From Hirundichthys speculiger (Eukaryota; Chordata; Actinopteri; Beloniformes; Exocoetidae), in contig JAGFBZ010002152.1 of the NCBI GenBank assembly GCA_018398805.1, forward strand, positions 62,001 through 126,000: a DNA stretch of 64,000 bases, in the 5' to 3' direction. The number at the start of each line of letters is the position of its first letter. The first letter of the stretch is position 1. The position numbers were made by a program, and so were the translations under genes. A model generated the notes under the pieces. That model made no database searches. It was not told the origin of the DNA and saw only the letters and a program-made list of their open reading frames with translations. Positions 23,562-37,100 of this stretch are shown piece after piece.

Positions 23562-23814
23562 CTGGCGGAGGGAAACAAGGGCCATGAGCCGCCGGAGCTG
23601 GAGCTCCACCCGGGTCAGGAGGTCCACCTCACGGACAGCAGACAGAAGAAGAAGACCTGGGGAGGAAGAGGAGCAGAGACTTTAGACGCAGCAGGTTATC
23701 AGTGACTCAAAGTCCGTAGCGATCAATATTTCACTCTTTCCCCACAGACTCTTTAAAACTCAGTGGTTCTGCTGATTCCCCCCCCCCCCCCCGTCATTCA
23801 AAAAGGCCTCACAA

Positions 23815-24944
23815 TAGGCTCTCGCCGATTGTGCTAGCATAATTTTTGGCACAATCTGAGGAATTGAGCATAATCTTTGCCCTTTTTCCAAAAGTAGCAC
23901 TGCTAGCATAATCCGTATATTTTCTTGTCTCAATAGCACAATTTTAGAATAATACAAAAAAACGAAGATCTCACCTACTAAAAACGATAGATTACTATTA
24001 ACAGTTGGTTCCACTCCTATTTTGCGATTGCTTTTTAGTTGTGTTGAGATACCGAGGGAATTCGATGAAACGGAACCGGAAGTCTGTGTCTCGGTCCCAG
24101 ACTCCTTTGGTCTTTCTCCCAGTGCTCGTTTCAAAATGGCCGCCGCCACGCCAAACGAGTCAAGTGCAGTAAACTTACATCCAAGGAAGCGAGAACAGAG
24201 AGGACAGACCAAAGCCTGCACAACTTGCCCGGGATGGACGCCTCGAATCCACCACTGGAAAATACAAGAGGAGGGGGACGAGTGATGTCACTAATGTGAA
24301 AAAGATCGTATTAATCAGTTCCCTGATCAGCACCTGAGTGTCAGAGGCACAACGATCTTTTGCAATGCCTGCAGAGAAATTGTTAATGTTTAATTTGTTA
24401 TCCAGGGCTTTGTCAGAAACTGCATGGTTTAGCTTTCATTGTATTTGTTTTTATTTGTTTTGAAACCCAGCGCGCGCTGCTAGCGCGTGCACAGTTCGTT
24501 GTTTACTCGAAATTTGCATACTTCACCATGGTAACTGGAGGCCATTTGAGTGCAAAACCTGGCGCAAACTGTGTCACGCTCTGCTACAGGCGATGGTTAG
24601 CTAGCTATCCGCGGATAGTTATCCACCACACTATCCAGGCTTTGTGCAACCTATTTTTGTTAGCTGGATAACTATCCGCTGGATAGCAGATTTATCCGCC
24701 GTATAGGCCTAACCACCGGATAAAGTTACCCAGGTTTTGAACAACCGGGCCCAGAACGTCAGGTATTAATAAAATACATTTTCAACCTTGTCTTGTGAGT
24801 TGTGAAGTTTGTGCACAGAATAATTTTTTTTAAAAGTAGCATAATTTTGAAAAGCGAGCATAATTTGAGCATAATTTGGGCAAAAAATGAGCACTGCCAC
24901 TAGCATAATATGCCACTTTTACTAGCACAATCGGCAAATGCCTA
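23815..24944. mobile_element. hAT-like element (GCCGATTGTGCTAG ends)
   Basis: Left end TAGGCTCTCGCCGATTGTGC and right end CACAATCGGCAAATGCCTA are inverted repeats. Flanking 8-mers cctcacaa and atccacaa match at 6 of 8. AGCATAATTT repeats occur near both ends. No coding capacity seen. It lies 5' of the visible trak1 exons. Confidence 0.7.
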
Positions 24945-25630
24945 ATCCACAAAGTCGAGCCACTGTGATCTCAGCTGGTGCTCAGGTGTAGCTGTCGATG
25001 CTCTGCAGCACACCAACAGGTCGAGATGATGGCGTGGACATGAGAACTGCTGTATTAGAGTGTGTTTGAATCGGTGAAACATATTGCAAAGTGCTTTGTA
25101 GAACCTAGACAAGGTTAAAAGGACACTAAGAGCAGAGCATTTGATCATTTAACGTCGCTACTGTGCCCGGATCAAACTGCAAGTGCAGCAGCTTCAAGGG
25201 CAGAAGCAGAACAAAGGTGAGTTTTTGTGAGAGCCAGTCATGGGCGGTTAAAGGGGCGGGGCCACAGGAGCAATCTGATTGGCTCCCTGATATGCCCCTG
25301 CCCTTCCATTCATCTTTATTTTATCCAAGAGCAATAATTCAGTTTTTACCCAACCAGGGTAAAAGAAATGCCCACCGACAATAACGCTTACAGAACAGGA
25401 AGGTTTTAAATGATGCTCTGTTGAAAGGAAACCTGGAGACCAGCCGTAACATTACAAAGAAAACCCACTCATGACAGTCTCCATGTTTTGTAGAGTTTGT
25501 TGGTAAGTCACAAATCACCATGTCTTAAATTAAAAAGCAGCAGCTAAAGGCATGAATGCTAGTATTTCATCTACTTTGCTGTTTTGTGGCGTATCACTGC
25601 CATTCAAAACAGTGTGAGTACTGACCTTAC

Positions 25631-26740
25631 TAAGGATGCACGATAAATATCGACCCGCTAACTATCGGGCCGATAACAGGAAATTATGACATAATTTCGA
25701 TAAGTCCGATATCACGACGAATAGCCCCGATAACATTTATATTTCTGTCAACACAGCAGTGTCTCGCTCCCTCTGAGCCTTGAATGACCGGCAGTGAATG
25801 TTATGTTCAAGTAACGTCGGCATAATCAGAAAAACGATTTCTCAATCAGGAAAATCAAGAATAGCCCCTCATGCCAGAAAACAACTGTACAACTGCACAG
25901 TGTGTTGATTAAAAAATAATAATTATAATAAAAAAAAAAACTCGGAGGCGACTGCATGGACCTTCATTAAAGTTTCAGAAGAAGATAATTAGCTGGTTAT
26001 TTGTGACAAATGCTCCAAGCGAAGGAGGGAAAAATAGCACAAGCTTTAATACGTAAAACCTGATCAGCCACCTGAAACATAACCATCGCTTCCATGGAGT
26101 TTTGATATCGCGCTAACGTGAGCTAACGTGAGCTAACGTGAGCTAACGAGGGCTAACGTGGGCAAGCCAATAGCAAGTCTCGTCTCCTCTCCTCTCCATC
26201 ATCTCTCTCATCTAAAGCTTCCATTAGATAAAAAAAAACCCAAACTACCGAACCTCATTTACTTTAATTAAAGGCATTCATTTGAATAGAACCACAAGCC
26301 AAAATCCTTTAAACATATTTTTTTGTTACTATTTAGTGCACTTTTTCAGATTATTTACACAGACAAGTCTAACTTGTGTCAGTACATTATGACCTGTGCA
26401 TTATTTTTTATTGTCATTGATGAATTAATTTTTTCAGTTAGTAATTCTGATGCATGTATTTCCATCAGTTCAAGGAGCCTTTATTTTTTATATCAGTCAG
26501 TAATGAACCTTATTTAAGTTAATGTGAGATATCAAATAGGTTTGTTTGATAGCTTTATGAAAATGTTTGAGAGGCTTACCAACAGTTTTTAATTGGACAA
26601 AATAAATATATGTTCATTTAAAGAGTCCAAACTGTTTTTGGTTTTGTTCATAGTATTGATGTCATGATCTTAGATGTATGTGTGTGTTATCGGTTATCGT
26701 TATCGGTATCGGTTTTAAAAAAAGTTATCGTGCATCCCTA
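25631..26740. mobile_element. hAT element with BED-finger remnant, copy 2, TSD gaccttac
   Basis: Ends TAAGGATGCACGATAAATAT and TTATCGTGCATCCCTA. The target duplication gaccttac is exact at 25,623-25,630 and 26,741-26,748. It carries the same [14 protein letters not shown] remnant as copy 1, now broken by stops. Confidence 0.9.
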
Positions 26741-26748
26741 GACCTTAC

Positions 26749-27322
26749 AGACCTTACAGTTTACTTTTGCGACTGTTTTTAAAAGGAACTTGTAACGGCA
26801 CCTCCAAAATAAAACATAATGAGTTGTTTTCGTGCACGTGCAGAAGTAGCCGTGTGTACAAACTCATTACATAAATGCAAATCACCCTCACAAATCCATT
26901 CAGACATTTGTATGTCAAGCTGTAAAAGCTGCTCCCAGCGTCTTAAAGGGTTAAAAAAAAAAAAGTTTCAATCTTTTATTCCAAATGGACATATATTATT
27001 AATTTTAATTAATTGGGTACTGGGTAACAATCACTGGACTACCAGAGAGGTAGAACCTAGAGTAAACTCAAGGTGGTCCTTTTTTCCCCCAATAATCTAA
27101 AATTGAAAGCATCCTGAAGAGGGAATCTTGATGCCCTGCAGTGACGTCACAACTGTCCTGCAGTGACCTCACAGCTGACGCTGCTGCACCAGATAAATGG
27201 GTCAGCTTTCATTCATGCATGGGGCATAAACAATGTCATCTGAATGTCTGAGGGTGTGGCTTCATCCGCATCAGAGAGTCGCGAATCTGGGCTCTCATAA
27301 GTCGTGTCCTTTACTGTTGCAC
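26749..27322. other. Intergenic, no gene seen
   Basis: AT-rich sequence between a hAT copy and the CpG-rich segment. The 93-codon open frame at 26,819-27,100 has no recognisable domain. Confidence 0.5.
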
Positions 27323-27339
27323 TAAAAAAAAAAAAAAAA

Positions 27340-27780
27340 AAAAAAGTGCACGAGCGTGATCAGCTGACCTGAACGATGCGCCATTAGAAAGCACGCAGTG
27401 ACGGCAGCTGAGCTCTACTCACAGCGGCGGATCCTAGGCGGGTCCCGGCTCGGTTTAACATCCAGCAGGGACGCGGATGAGGTCCAAACAGTCAGATGGA
27501 GGAGGATGTCGCGAGGGCGGGCAGGTAGAGGCGGGAGGAGGAATCACTGCGTCACCGCGTCAATCAGCAACACCTCACGATGTGTCCCAGACTCGGTCCT
27601 GACCCGGTCCACGTCTCCGTCCCGTCAGGATTGTCCCTCATCTCTCCTCCCTGACACTCGACCCGCACGAAACCTCCCGTCACAATGTCAAAAATCCACG
27701 GAGGACAAAAAAAAAAGAGGACTTCCGGAAACGGCCTTCAGAATAAAAGCCGTAATGACAAATGTATTGTTTTTATTTGG
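27340..27780 (-). promoter_or_regulatory. CpG-rich candidate promoter and leader exon of trak1
   Basis: GC- and CpG-rich island in AT-rich surroundings. On the minus strand a consensus donor, GCCGCT|GTGAGT, ends a possible exon at 27,423. Its position about 4 kb upstream of the first recognised trak1 exon suits a leader exon, but a short ATG frame in it does not have the splice phase needed by the 23,392-23,561 exon. Inference from composition and splice signal only. Confidence 0.4.
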
Positions 27781-29060
27781 ACTTTAAAATTCGTCACGTG
27801 AGTTCGGTCGCTTTCAGGGAGGATTGATCAAGTAAAATTAACTTTAAATTATACTCATCTTCATCTGAGGATGTTAGCTGATATTGTAGTAAAATTCGTT
27901 ACATACCTCACAACCTTTTAATAATGTAAAAATATAGATTTTTTTTTTTTTTTTTTAATCTAACCATTCACCCGTGTTTCTACTCGCTTGTTCCCGCCCA
28001 GAGCTGCAGGAGACCATGGACAGCCGAGCACTACTCTGGAAGTCACCTTTATTTCCAACTACATCCTGGATAAGCGTTTGAGACTTGACTGTGTTTCAGC
28101 CATCCATCCACTCACATTCTAGTCATTTACAGTTCTATGCTCACATCAGGACCGCGCGTTCATGACGTCACAGGCACCCAGATCAGGAAGAGCACCCAGA
28201 ACAGGAATGAACGGGTGTAGATAATGGATGGGTGGATGGGTGGACATTTCAAAAAAACAAAACGGTGAAACAGAAAAATAAAAAACAATGCAAGGGAATA
28301 CTTTTATTTTTTAAATGCATATAAAAAAGAAATACTTCATTTTTTCAAAATGTCATACTGTTAGTGTTTTTGTTTGTTTGTTATGTTTTGTCGTTGTGTT
28401 TTCTAAAAATTTGATTCCTGAAATGTATTTTCTCTTATGCTAATTTGTTCTGTGAAGGATTTCTCCATTTTCTCAGATCAAATAGCCTATTTTTAGTTTC
28501 CATGTATTATCTTGTTTTATCTTCCTGTTTCCTTTTTGGGGTTTTTACTCAGATATATTTGATATTTTCTTTTTTCTCCTTTTTGTCATAACCTTCCTGA
28601 ACTGGTGCTGAGCCTTCTCTTTTGTATTATTTTATTTTTGTTGTGTTTTTTATTGAATGCTGTGGTGTCTCTTTGTTATGTTTTTTAATTGAATTAAAGA
28701 AGCAGAAAGGAGTATTTAAACACAAGATGAATTCATATTTATTTAAATACAAGATTTATTTATATAGTCCAAATTCATGAAGCACAGGACTCAACCTTTC
28801 TTGTGTTAATATCTATGTGTGGGACCAGTTCGGATAAAGTCTAGATTGTATTTCGTTAGTTAATCAGTGATGTTTGAGACACTGGTGGGTGAATCAGAGG
28901 AGAAATCCTTCCGGGACAGAAAGTTACAGCATCAGCTGTTATTTCAGTCATGTTACAAAAACGTCCACGAGCCTCTGACACGAGGCCCTTTGACCAGTAG
29001 GGGGCAGCAGAGCGTCTTTGTGGGCCACAGACGTCTGTTTATGCTCCAGTTTTTGAGATG
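27781..29060. other. Intergenic, nothing recognised
   Basis: AT-rich, T-run-rich sequence between the two divergent genes. No domain-bearing open frame or clear element ends seen. Confidence 0.5.
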
Positions 29061-29155
29061 AGATGCTCTATAGTGAGTAGGCATACTAGGGCCCCGAGCT
29101 GGAAGGGGCCCCAGGACAGCGGTGACATTGGTCGTTTTGTCAATGACAAAATGCA

Positions 29156-29420
29156 GGGGCGATTCTAGGGTCAGAGCTTTAGGGGTGCTGAGCCCCCAAT
29201 GAGCCCCCCCACAACCCACAAGTAACGTTACTGATACCATTAGGTGGGGTCGTTTTCATTCTTAAAATATAAACTTAAACCACAAACTATGGATTAAGTT
29301 TTGGACATTATCTAAGCCTGTCACATGCGAACTAAAATTTTACAATAACAACATTTCTTACTCCAGGTTTTTGGGGTGCTGAATTTCAATTAAAAAAAAA
29401 AGGGCTAGCCTCGCCCATGA
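29156..29420. mobile_element. Repeat fragment shared with 38,690-38,888
   Basis: Both stretches share CATTCTTAAAATATAAACTT, CCACAAACTATGGATT and GGGCTAGCCTCGCCCATGAC. This copy starts near GCAGGGGCGATTCTAGGGT, resembling the end (GAAACGCCCCTG) near 30,150-30,165. It probably forms part of nested DNA elements spanning about 29,080-30,165. Confidence 0.5.
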
Positions 29421-30788
29421 CAAAATGACTGCACTGCTTTAGACACTGCAACGACGATACGTTGGAAACCCCCCACATAGGGTCCCCACTAGCTGTCACT
29501 GCTAGTGTGTTAAGGGACCCCCGAGACACGGCTAATATCGATCCATATCAATGACACAACCTGAAACCTTCGTAGACACTGCAGCGACATGTTTGGAACC
29601 CCCCCTAATGGGGCCCCGACTGCCTGTGGCCGGCTTTCTTCAGTACTTCAAGCTCAAATGAAGCGAGTGTATCTGTCAGGATACGCAAAAAGAAAAAAAA
29701 AACAGGAAGATGAAGGAAAAAAGAGAAAGGGAAAGTGCTAAATTCAAACGTGTATAATCTGACATTATTAAAAAACTAATGATGTCACTTTGTCCCAGTT
29801 TAGTCTCACGAAGCAAAACTGCATGACATGTTTACTGCGCTTTAGCCTAGCTTATTTAAACAGTAATTAACAATAAGCTAACCAGTATTTGTATTTGGAA
29901 GAGGGTGATATCATATGTCTTCTTGAAGTTTCTGCATGTCATGTGATATTTTTTTTCTTGATTGTGTTTTTGTTAAACTTTGCACGTTTCAGTTGTGTTT
30001 CTTATGTTATATTGTATTTTAAGTTTTCTTGCATCACTGTGCACCTCTGTTATTTAAAATAAAATATTTCTGGATTGAATGATCACGGTGTTTTTGGGGC
30101 CGGTAGGGCCCCCCCCATACTCACTCTGGCCCGGGGCCCCCAGGGTGACTAGAAACGCCCCTGTATGGGACGCTGGCTCGTCCACTTGACTTGTTCTTGC
30201 GCTGTGGAGAAGTTTGCGGTGTGTGATGACTCACGCACTGAGCTGCCGCCTGCGACTCTTACATCACAGCGCCTTTTCTGGGGTTTTGTAACGTTAATGT
30301 GGCCCCTCCCTCACCAGTAACCAACACATACGTCACACCACCCGCGACTCCGCTGCCGTTTATGCCTACGTTGTCCTCTTCCTCCAGATTCTGCATCGAC
30401 TGGAAACCAGTAGATGGAGATGCAGAACCAGTCTCACCTTTTATGAAGCTACTGTGCACGTAGTTCCCCGCGCGCGCAGCTGATGCGCTGAAACAGCGCG
30501 GCTTCCCTGAGATGCTGGGAAACTTTGGTAAAACGCGTCCTGATGTCTGATTCTGCAGGTTTCCATCAGCCTGTGTGATCTGGGAAGGCGGGAAGTGCAT
30601 CATTCACTTCAGGACTCTGCTGTGGGCGGACTTCACCTGCGGAGCGCAGACATCAGGTTGTTCACCTGCAGGGCGGCGCGTCACAGCCTCACTCTTCTGC
30701 CTAACAGTCATCCTCCTCTTCCTCTTCCTCTTCTCCGCTCGAGAACAGCCACTCTTTCATCTCGCCTTTACAAAAAGATAAATTAAAG

Positions 30789-31118
30789 ATGAATTTCGAC
30801 CAGATCCTCGCCGCCATCGGAGGCTTCGGCAGGTACCAGAAGGTTCTGTACATCTGGATCTGTTTACCTCAGATCCTCCTCGCCTTCCACATGATGGTCA
30901 GCATCTTCACCGGAGCCACGCCGCCGCACTGGTGCAGGGACGGCTCCGAGAACCGGACCCTCGGCCCCGGTGCGGTCCCCGGGAACCTCAGCAGCCTGTC
31001 GGACCCCTGCTTCTCCTCGGACGCGCCGCCGCCGCGGGCCAACCGGACCGAGCGCGCGCCGTGCGTCCACGGATGGGTCTACAGCCGGGAGGTTTTCCAG
31101 AGCACCACGGTCACCGAG
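30789..31118 (+). CDS. slc22a13: slc22a13 exon 1 (start, large extracellular loop)
   Basis: ATG in [18 protein letters not shown] matches the SLC22 start; 110 codons to TTVTE, donor ACCGAG|GTACAC. The exon is GC-rich and has three NxT/S sequons. Confidence 0.92.
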
Positions 31119-34100
31119 GTACACGAGGGTGACAGCAAGCACAGAAACAACAAAGTTATGAAAGCTTATAATATGGAATTAAAATCTCATTTTGCTCCCA
31201 GTAGAACATCGTGACTTTTCACCATCTCATGACAACACATGTTCTCATTTTGAATTTGATGGCAGCAACGTGTCTCAAAAACAGTTGGGACGTGAAAACA
31301 AAAGGCTGGAAAAGCAAGTGTTACTAAGAAGGAACATCTTGCATCTCATTAGGCTGCTTGGTAACAGCAGTGACATGACTGGGTTTAAACAGAGTGTTAG
31401 AGAGGCAGCAGCGCTTTTTTATGGAGCCAAATCAAGGCCGAAAGTTTTGCTAATTTGAAAATGAAATTGTAAGTGAAAAATTAAGATTTGAACCTGAAAA
31501 TTCAAGTTTTGATTATGAACTTATTTTTTTACAGTTTCAAAAAAATTTTTTTCAGTATCAGATCTTTTTTTCGGTTTCAGATCTTTTTTTTTTCAGTTTC
31601 ACATCTTTTTTTTCCAGTTTCACATCTTTTTTTCAGTTTCAGACTTTTGGCCCTGATCTTTTTATTGCTTTTATACTGCGATTGGTGCCAAGTACAGTCT
31701 AAAACAGCTTTTTAAACAGAAATGTGTCAATAGTGTCAGTTTTTTCCACTGCCAATCACGTGAATATATAAAGTGTTGAATCACACTTCTACTGATAACT
31801 TGTGCAACCTACGTTTCCTGAAGGCAACATGACTGAGGAAGGTCCCCAGCCTTCTCTGTTATGCTGTCACTCATGATTCCACGCCCCTCTCAGTTGATGC
31901 CACGCCCCCTACGCCAGATCAGGGCCAAAAGTCTGAAACTGAAAAAAAGATGTGAAACTGAAAAAAAAGATGTGAAATTGAAAAAAAAAAAGATCTGAAA
32001 CCGAAAAAAAGATCTGATACTGAAAAAAAAAGATCTGAAACTGAAAAAAAAAAATTTGAAACTGTAAAAAAATAAGTTCATAATCAAAACTTGAATTTTC
32101 AGGTTCAAATCTTAATTTTTCAATTACAATTTCATTTTCAAATTAGCAAAACTTTCGTCCTTGATTTGGCTCCATATCTGCAGAGCTTGATGATGAGCTC
32201 ATCATTTGAATCAGGACACCGGCCCTCCATGGATTCAGTTTGACACCTGTGCTGTAAGGACTGTAAAATTCAGAACCACTAGCTACTGTAATAGCATAAA
32301 GCTAGTTAATGCTAGCCATATGTTTAATCTCCAGCTTTCCCCACCTAAAGACGTCTTTTCCCTTTATGTACCTATTTACACACGCTACACATCATTATAA
32401 TTTTTAAGATATTTCCCCAGAGCATCTATTGAAAAAGTAGCTAACATTTCTTACCTGAGTGCTGGGGCCCGCGGCCTTTTCCTGGCGGAGCGGACGCCAT
32501 GGGAAGTGGGAAATGTCAAACTTTAAAGTGTGGCTGTTGAACTGTACAGTCTGGCATAGTTTATTGCTTTTATACTGCGATTGGTGCCAAGTACAGTCTA
32601 AAACAGCTTTTTAAACAGAAATGTGTCACTAGTGTCAGTTTTTTCCACTGCCAATCACGTGAATATGGTGTATATAAAGTGTTGAATCATACTTCTACTG
32701 ATAACTTGTGCAACCTAGGTTTCCTGAAGGCAACATGACTGAGGAAGGTCCCCAGCCTTCTCTGTTATGCTGTCACTCATGATTCCACGCCCCTCTCAGT
32801 TGATGCCACGCCCCCTACGCCAGATCAGGGCCAAAAGTCTGAAACTGAAAAAAAGATGTGAAACTGAAAAAAAAAAGATGTGAAACTGAAAAAAAAAGAT
32901 CTGAAACCGAAAAAAAAGATCTGAAACCGAAAAAAAGATCTGAAACTAAAAAAAAAAAATTGAAACTGTAAAAAAATAAGTTCATAATCAAAACTTGAAT
33001 TTTCAGGTTCAAATCTTAGTTTTTCAATTACAATTTCATTTTCAAATTAGCAAAACTTTTGTCCTTGATTTGGCTCCATAGACTCTGAGCCCATCAGTCA
33101 TTCAGAGCGCTGGTCCCTTATGATTTCTAAATTATGTCATTTCCCTTCAGGGTCTCATAAAATATCATTGAGTTGAATTACACTGAAATGCTACATTAAC
33201 GGTTCGGGTTGTTTCAGGAATTCAGAATTTGATGCTGATTTACTGTGACCAAACCCCACAACAGGAAAAGTCAGAAGAAGTTTCTAGGAAAGATTTGGAC
33301 ATACTTCTTATCTTCTTCAGTGTCATCAAAAGATTCAGCGGGTCTGGAAAAATCTCTGAGGGCCAGCAGGCAGGACTTTTTAAAAACAGACATGATTTTA
33401 TAATGAAAATCACTGCGAGGGCTCTACTCTAAGATCACAGTGCACCATCCTCAAAGGCTTTATCTGAAAATAATTCAGATTCAGATTCAGATTCAAGCCT
33501 TTATTTGTCATAAGCATAGTTAACTCAGGGTCAAGGATGCAATGAAATGCTTGCTGGGAGAAAGAACCGTTTATGACTCGCCAAGGGGATACCGGTAAAA
33601 AAATACGATAAAAATAGTCTACACAGTAGAGAATTCTAACATAATATGCAATAAAAAAAATTTCAAGCATATGCGGTAAGTGTACAGTAGGTCACAGTGT
33701 GTAATATAATAATAATAATGATAATATAAGTATAGGTAATGTAAGTGTATATATAATGTGATATAGTATAGTATAGATACTCAGTATACATATAATATGA
33801 TAATATGATTGTAATTGTATAATATAATATAGGTATGTAATTATGTATATAATATGATAATAGTGATAATAATGATAATATGAGATACAATATTCAAAAA
33901 CGCTGCCATCTTCTCTGGACCGAAGCTCTTTTAAAATGGACCGAGACAAAGTGAGAAACTGCCCTGGTCAGATAAATAAAAATCAGCCAGTTTAAAAGCT
34001 TCGATGTCTGATGGCGCCTCTGGAAAAGAATCATCAGAGCTGATTTTAGAGCAACTTTCAGGAAAATAATGCTGCTGCAAACCTGCATCCTGCGTCCGTT

Positions 34101-37100
34101 ATGAACGCCTGGTTGGTAGCAGGAGTCTGGAGCTGAACTTTCACCGGTCAGAACTGAATATTATATTAGACAAAAATGAGACAACATTCTCACCCGAACT
34201 CCAACTACTCCTCCCTTCAGTCACCAGACGTACAAGAAGAACGGATGCAGCCTGGTAAACATCATCCTGTCTTTTATTCCCTTCACACATGTTGCTGCAG
34301 TCAAATTCAAAATGAACTATTTTTTGGTAAAATGTGTTTTCTCTATTCCACTGTGAGTCAAATATGGCTCAGTGTGTTTTGTAAATGATTATATTCAGTT
34401 TCTATCGACATGTTACACAGTGTTGCAACTTTTCAGGAATAGAGGTTTTAAATTGTGAACACATTTGCTTTAAATTATGGAAAGACAATTATGTGTTGCA
34501 GATAAGAAATTAGGGTTTTCTGATAAAGTAAAAACAGAACCGTACCTATATATATAAATATGGAGCCCCGTTTGGGTCATAATTCAATGAATAAATGAGT
34601 CTATTATTATGAAATGCATGTTTATTATTGTGAAATATATACCATTATTATGATAATGGTTGCGTTTTTCATAAGAATGAGCTTTTACATAATAATGGCT
34701 TTGTTTTTCACAAGAATGATTTGTGTGTCAATCACAGCAGAGAGGGCGGAGCCATTTATGTGATTGGCTGCTCTTTCATTCAGGCATAAGCAACAGAACA
34801 GTGAATATCGATAGTGGGCGAGAGGTGCAGTTATACTCCAGGCCAGTAGGTGGCAGAATGCACCTCAGTTTGCAGTTAAAAGTTGACACCGACTAAGAAA
34901 CGTAGCGCGAAATGTAGGGAAAACTTGATTTTGACAGCATGGCGACGGGAGAAAGATCCTTTTCTGACTTACTCCGAGAGGTAGCCAACAGGCTTGATGC
35001 TAGTCCCCCACCAACTGCATGGAGACGGATCAGCCAATGAGCGTGCAGGTCAACCATTGGTCCCGCCCACTGGCAAAATGTCATTATTATGTAAAAGCTC
35101 ATTCTTATGAAAAAGGAAGCCATTATGTAAAAACTCATTCTTAGATAAAAAAAAAAAGCCACTCTGAAATAAACTATTATGCATTAAACTAAGATTAAAT
35201 AATAATAATAAATATATTTCATAACAATTAAATTTTTTCATAATAATGGGACATATTTCATAATAATACACATATATTTCATAATAATGGGAAATATTTC
35301 ATAATAAGGGATACGTATTTCATAATAATAAACGCCTGTATTTCATAATAATAGACTCATTTATTCATTGAATTATGACCCAAACGGGGCTCCATACATA
35401 TAGCACATTAGTACAGAATAATACCATTTTCATGGAAAAGAAAGCACACAAGCGCTAAACACTCATCCTTGTTAGGACGATGCATCGACTGTCATTCCCA
35501 GAATACAGTCAAATCATTTTCCTTTATTCTGATCTGGACCTCAGTGGTTTTCTGCACCAGCGATGGTCTGATCTCCATCAACTGGTCTCCTCAAGGTCAG
35601 TTTTGTTCCTGGAAAAGGTTCTAATGAGGCAACAAAAACAACCTCAAACTCCCGAAACAAACCTCTCTGATATTATTTGTGCCTGTTCAGTGTCGTTGCA
35701 AATGTTACCAATCATTTGAACATTTTTGTTCACTTTGCTCTTTATAGTTTTGTCTTTTTTTTCTGGTGTTTCGTGGTAATTTTACATGTCTTCTTCTTCT
35801 CTACGGTCCAGTTTGGTCTCAGTTGCATCATTATTTTTCAAACCCCGGTCTCATATTATATCTTTTTTTTTCCACCCTTTTATAGTAAAATCTAGCTTAT
35901 GTTGTTGTTTGTCACATTATTTTGGTTTTTTTTTTCAGTTTTTAATTATATGTCTTTCGTTTAGAATCTTTTCAAATCTCATTTCTGCTACATTTCAGAC
36001 TTTTTGTGTCTGATTTTGCAACTTTCTACAGCTGTGCTTTGATCCAGCTGCCTTTATGAACATTTTTTTATTTGCACACCCAAGACAGTATCGTTAAAAA
36101 AATGAATAAATAAATACAAGCTTAAAATACCTCAACAAATGCTTGGGAGCAGTGAAAAAGGAATAAAAGGTCATCAGTCTGCTGCCTTTACGTAATACAT
36201 GGTGATTATCACCCAACTTCAATAAACCTTTTCTGTAAGCATCGAAAACACACAGATCCATAAATGAGAAACAAATGTACATTTACCAGGACGACAGAAC
36301 AAACACTTCTGTTTAAATGTATTAATTGTTTATTTCCTCAGTGGGACCTGGTCTGCAGCAGGGCTGGACTCAACAGCGTTGGATCATCCATCTACATGTT
36401 TGGCCTGCTGGTTGGGTCGGTGCTGTTCGGAGCCATGGCTGACAGGTACGTTTCCTTCAGCTCGCAGCCGTCAACCCTCCGTAGACATCACACACCGCTG
36501 GGCTGATCCAGCTGAACCGGGCCGGACACAGCTGGGCTGATCCAGCTGAACCGGGCCGGACACCGCTGGGCTGATCCAGCTGAGCCGGGCCGGACACCGC
36601 TGGGCTGATCCAGCTGAGCCGGGCCGGACACAGCTGGGCTGATCCTCGGCACCAGAGCGCGGTTGACGGGTTCGGACACCGCTGGGCTGATCCAGCTGAA
36701 CCGGGCCGGACACCGCTGGGCTGATCCAGCTGAGCCGGGCCGGACACAGCTGGGCTGATCCTCGGCACCAGAGCGCGGTTGACGGGTTCGGACACCGCTG
36801 GGCTGATCCAGCTGAACCGGGCCGGACACAGCTGGGCTGATCCTCGGCACCAGAGCGCGGTTGACGGGTTCGGACACAGCTGGGCTGATCCAGCTGAACC
36901 GGGCCGGACACAGCTGGGCTGATCCAGCTGAGCCGGGCCGGACACAGCTGGGCTGATCCTCGGCACCAGAGCGCGGTTGACGGGTTCGGACACCGCTGGG
37001 CTGATCCAGCTGAACCGGGCCGGACACCGCTGGGCTGATCCTCGGCACCAGAGCGCGGTTGCCGGGTTCGGACACAGCTGGAGCCCTTTAGCGTGCGGTT

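Noticed and set aside
23562..23660. Plus- and minus-strand frames beside the first trak1 exon (including an ATG giving MALVSLRQ)
   Set aside because: The minus-strand ATG frame stops after eight codons and is out of frame with the conserved exon; the pyrimidine-rich stretch reads better as a splice acceptor.
31488..33012. Phe-rich open frames resembling membrane proteins
   Set aside because: They read T-rich arms of a foldback element.
33663..33949. Tyr/Ile-rich open frames
   Set aside because: They translate an ATATAATATG low-complexity tract.
36457..37075. Three overlapping minus-strand open frames of 146-195 codons
   Set aside because: They come from a GC-rich minisatellite without stop codons; intronic and antisense to slc22a13.
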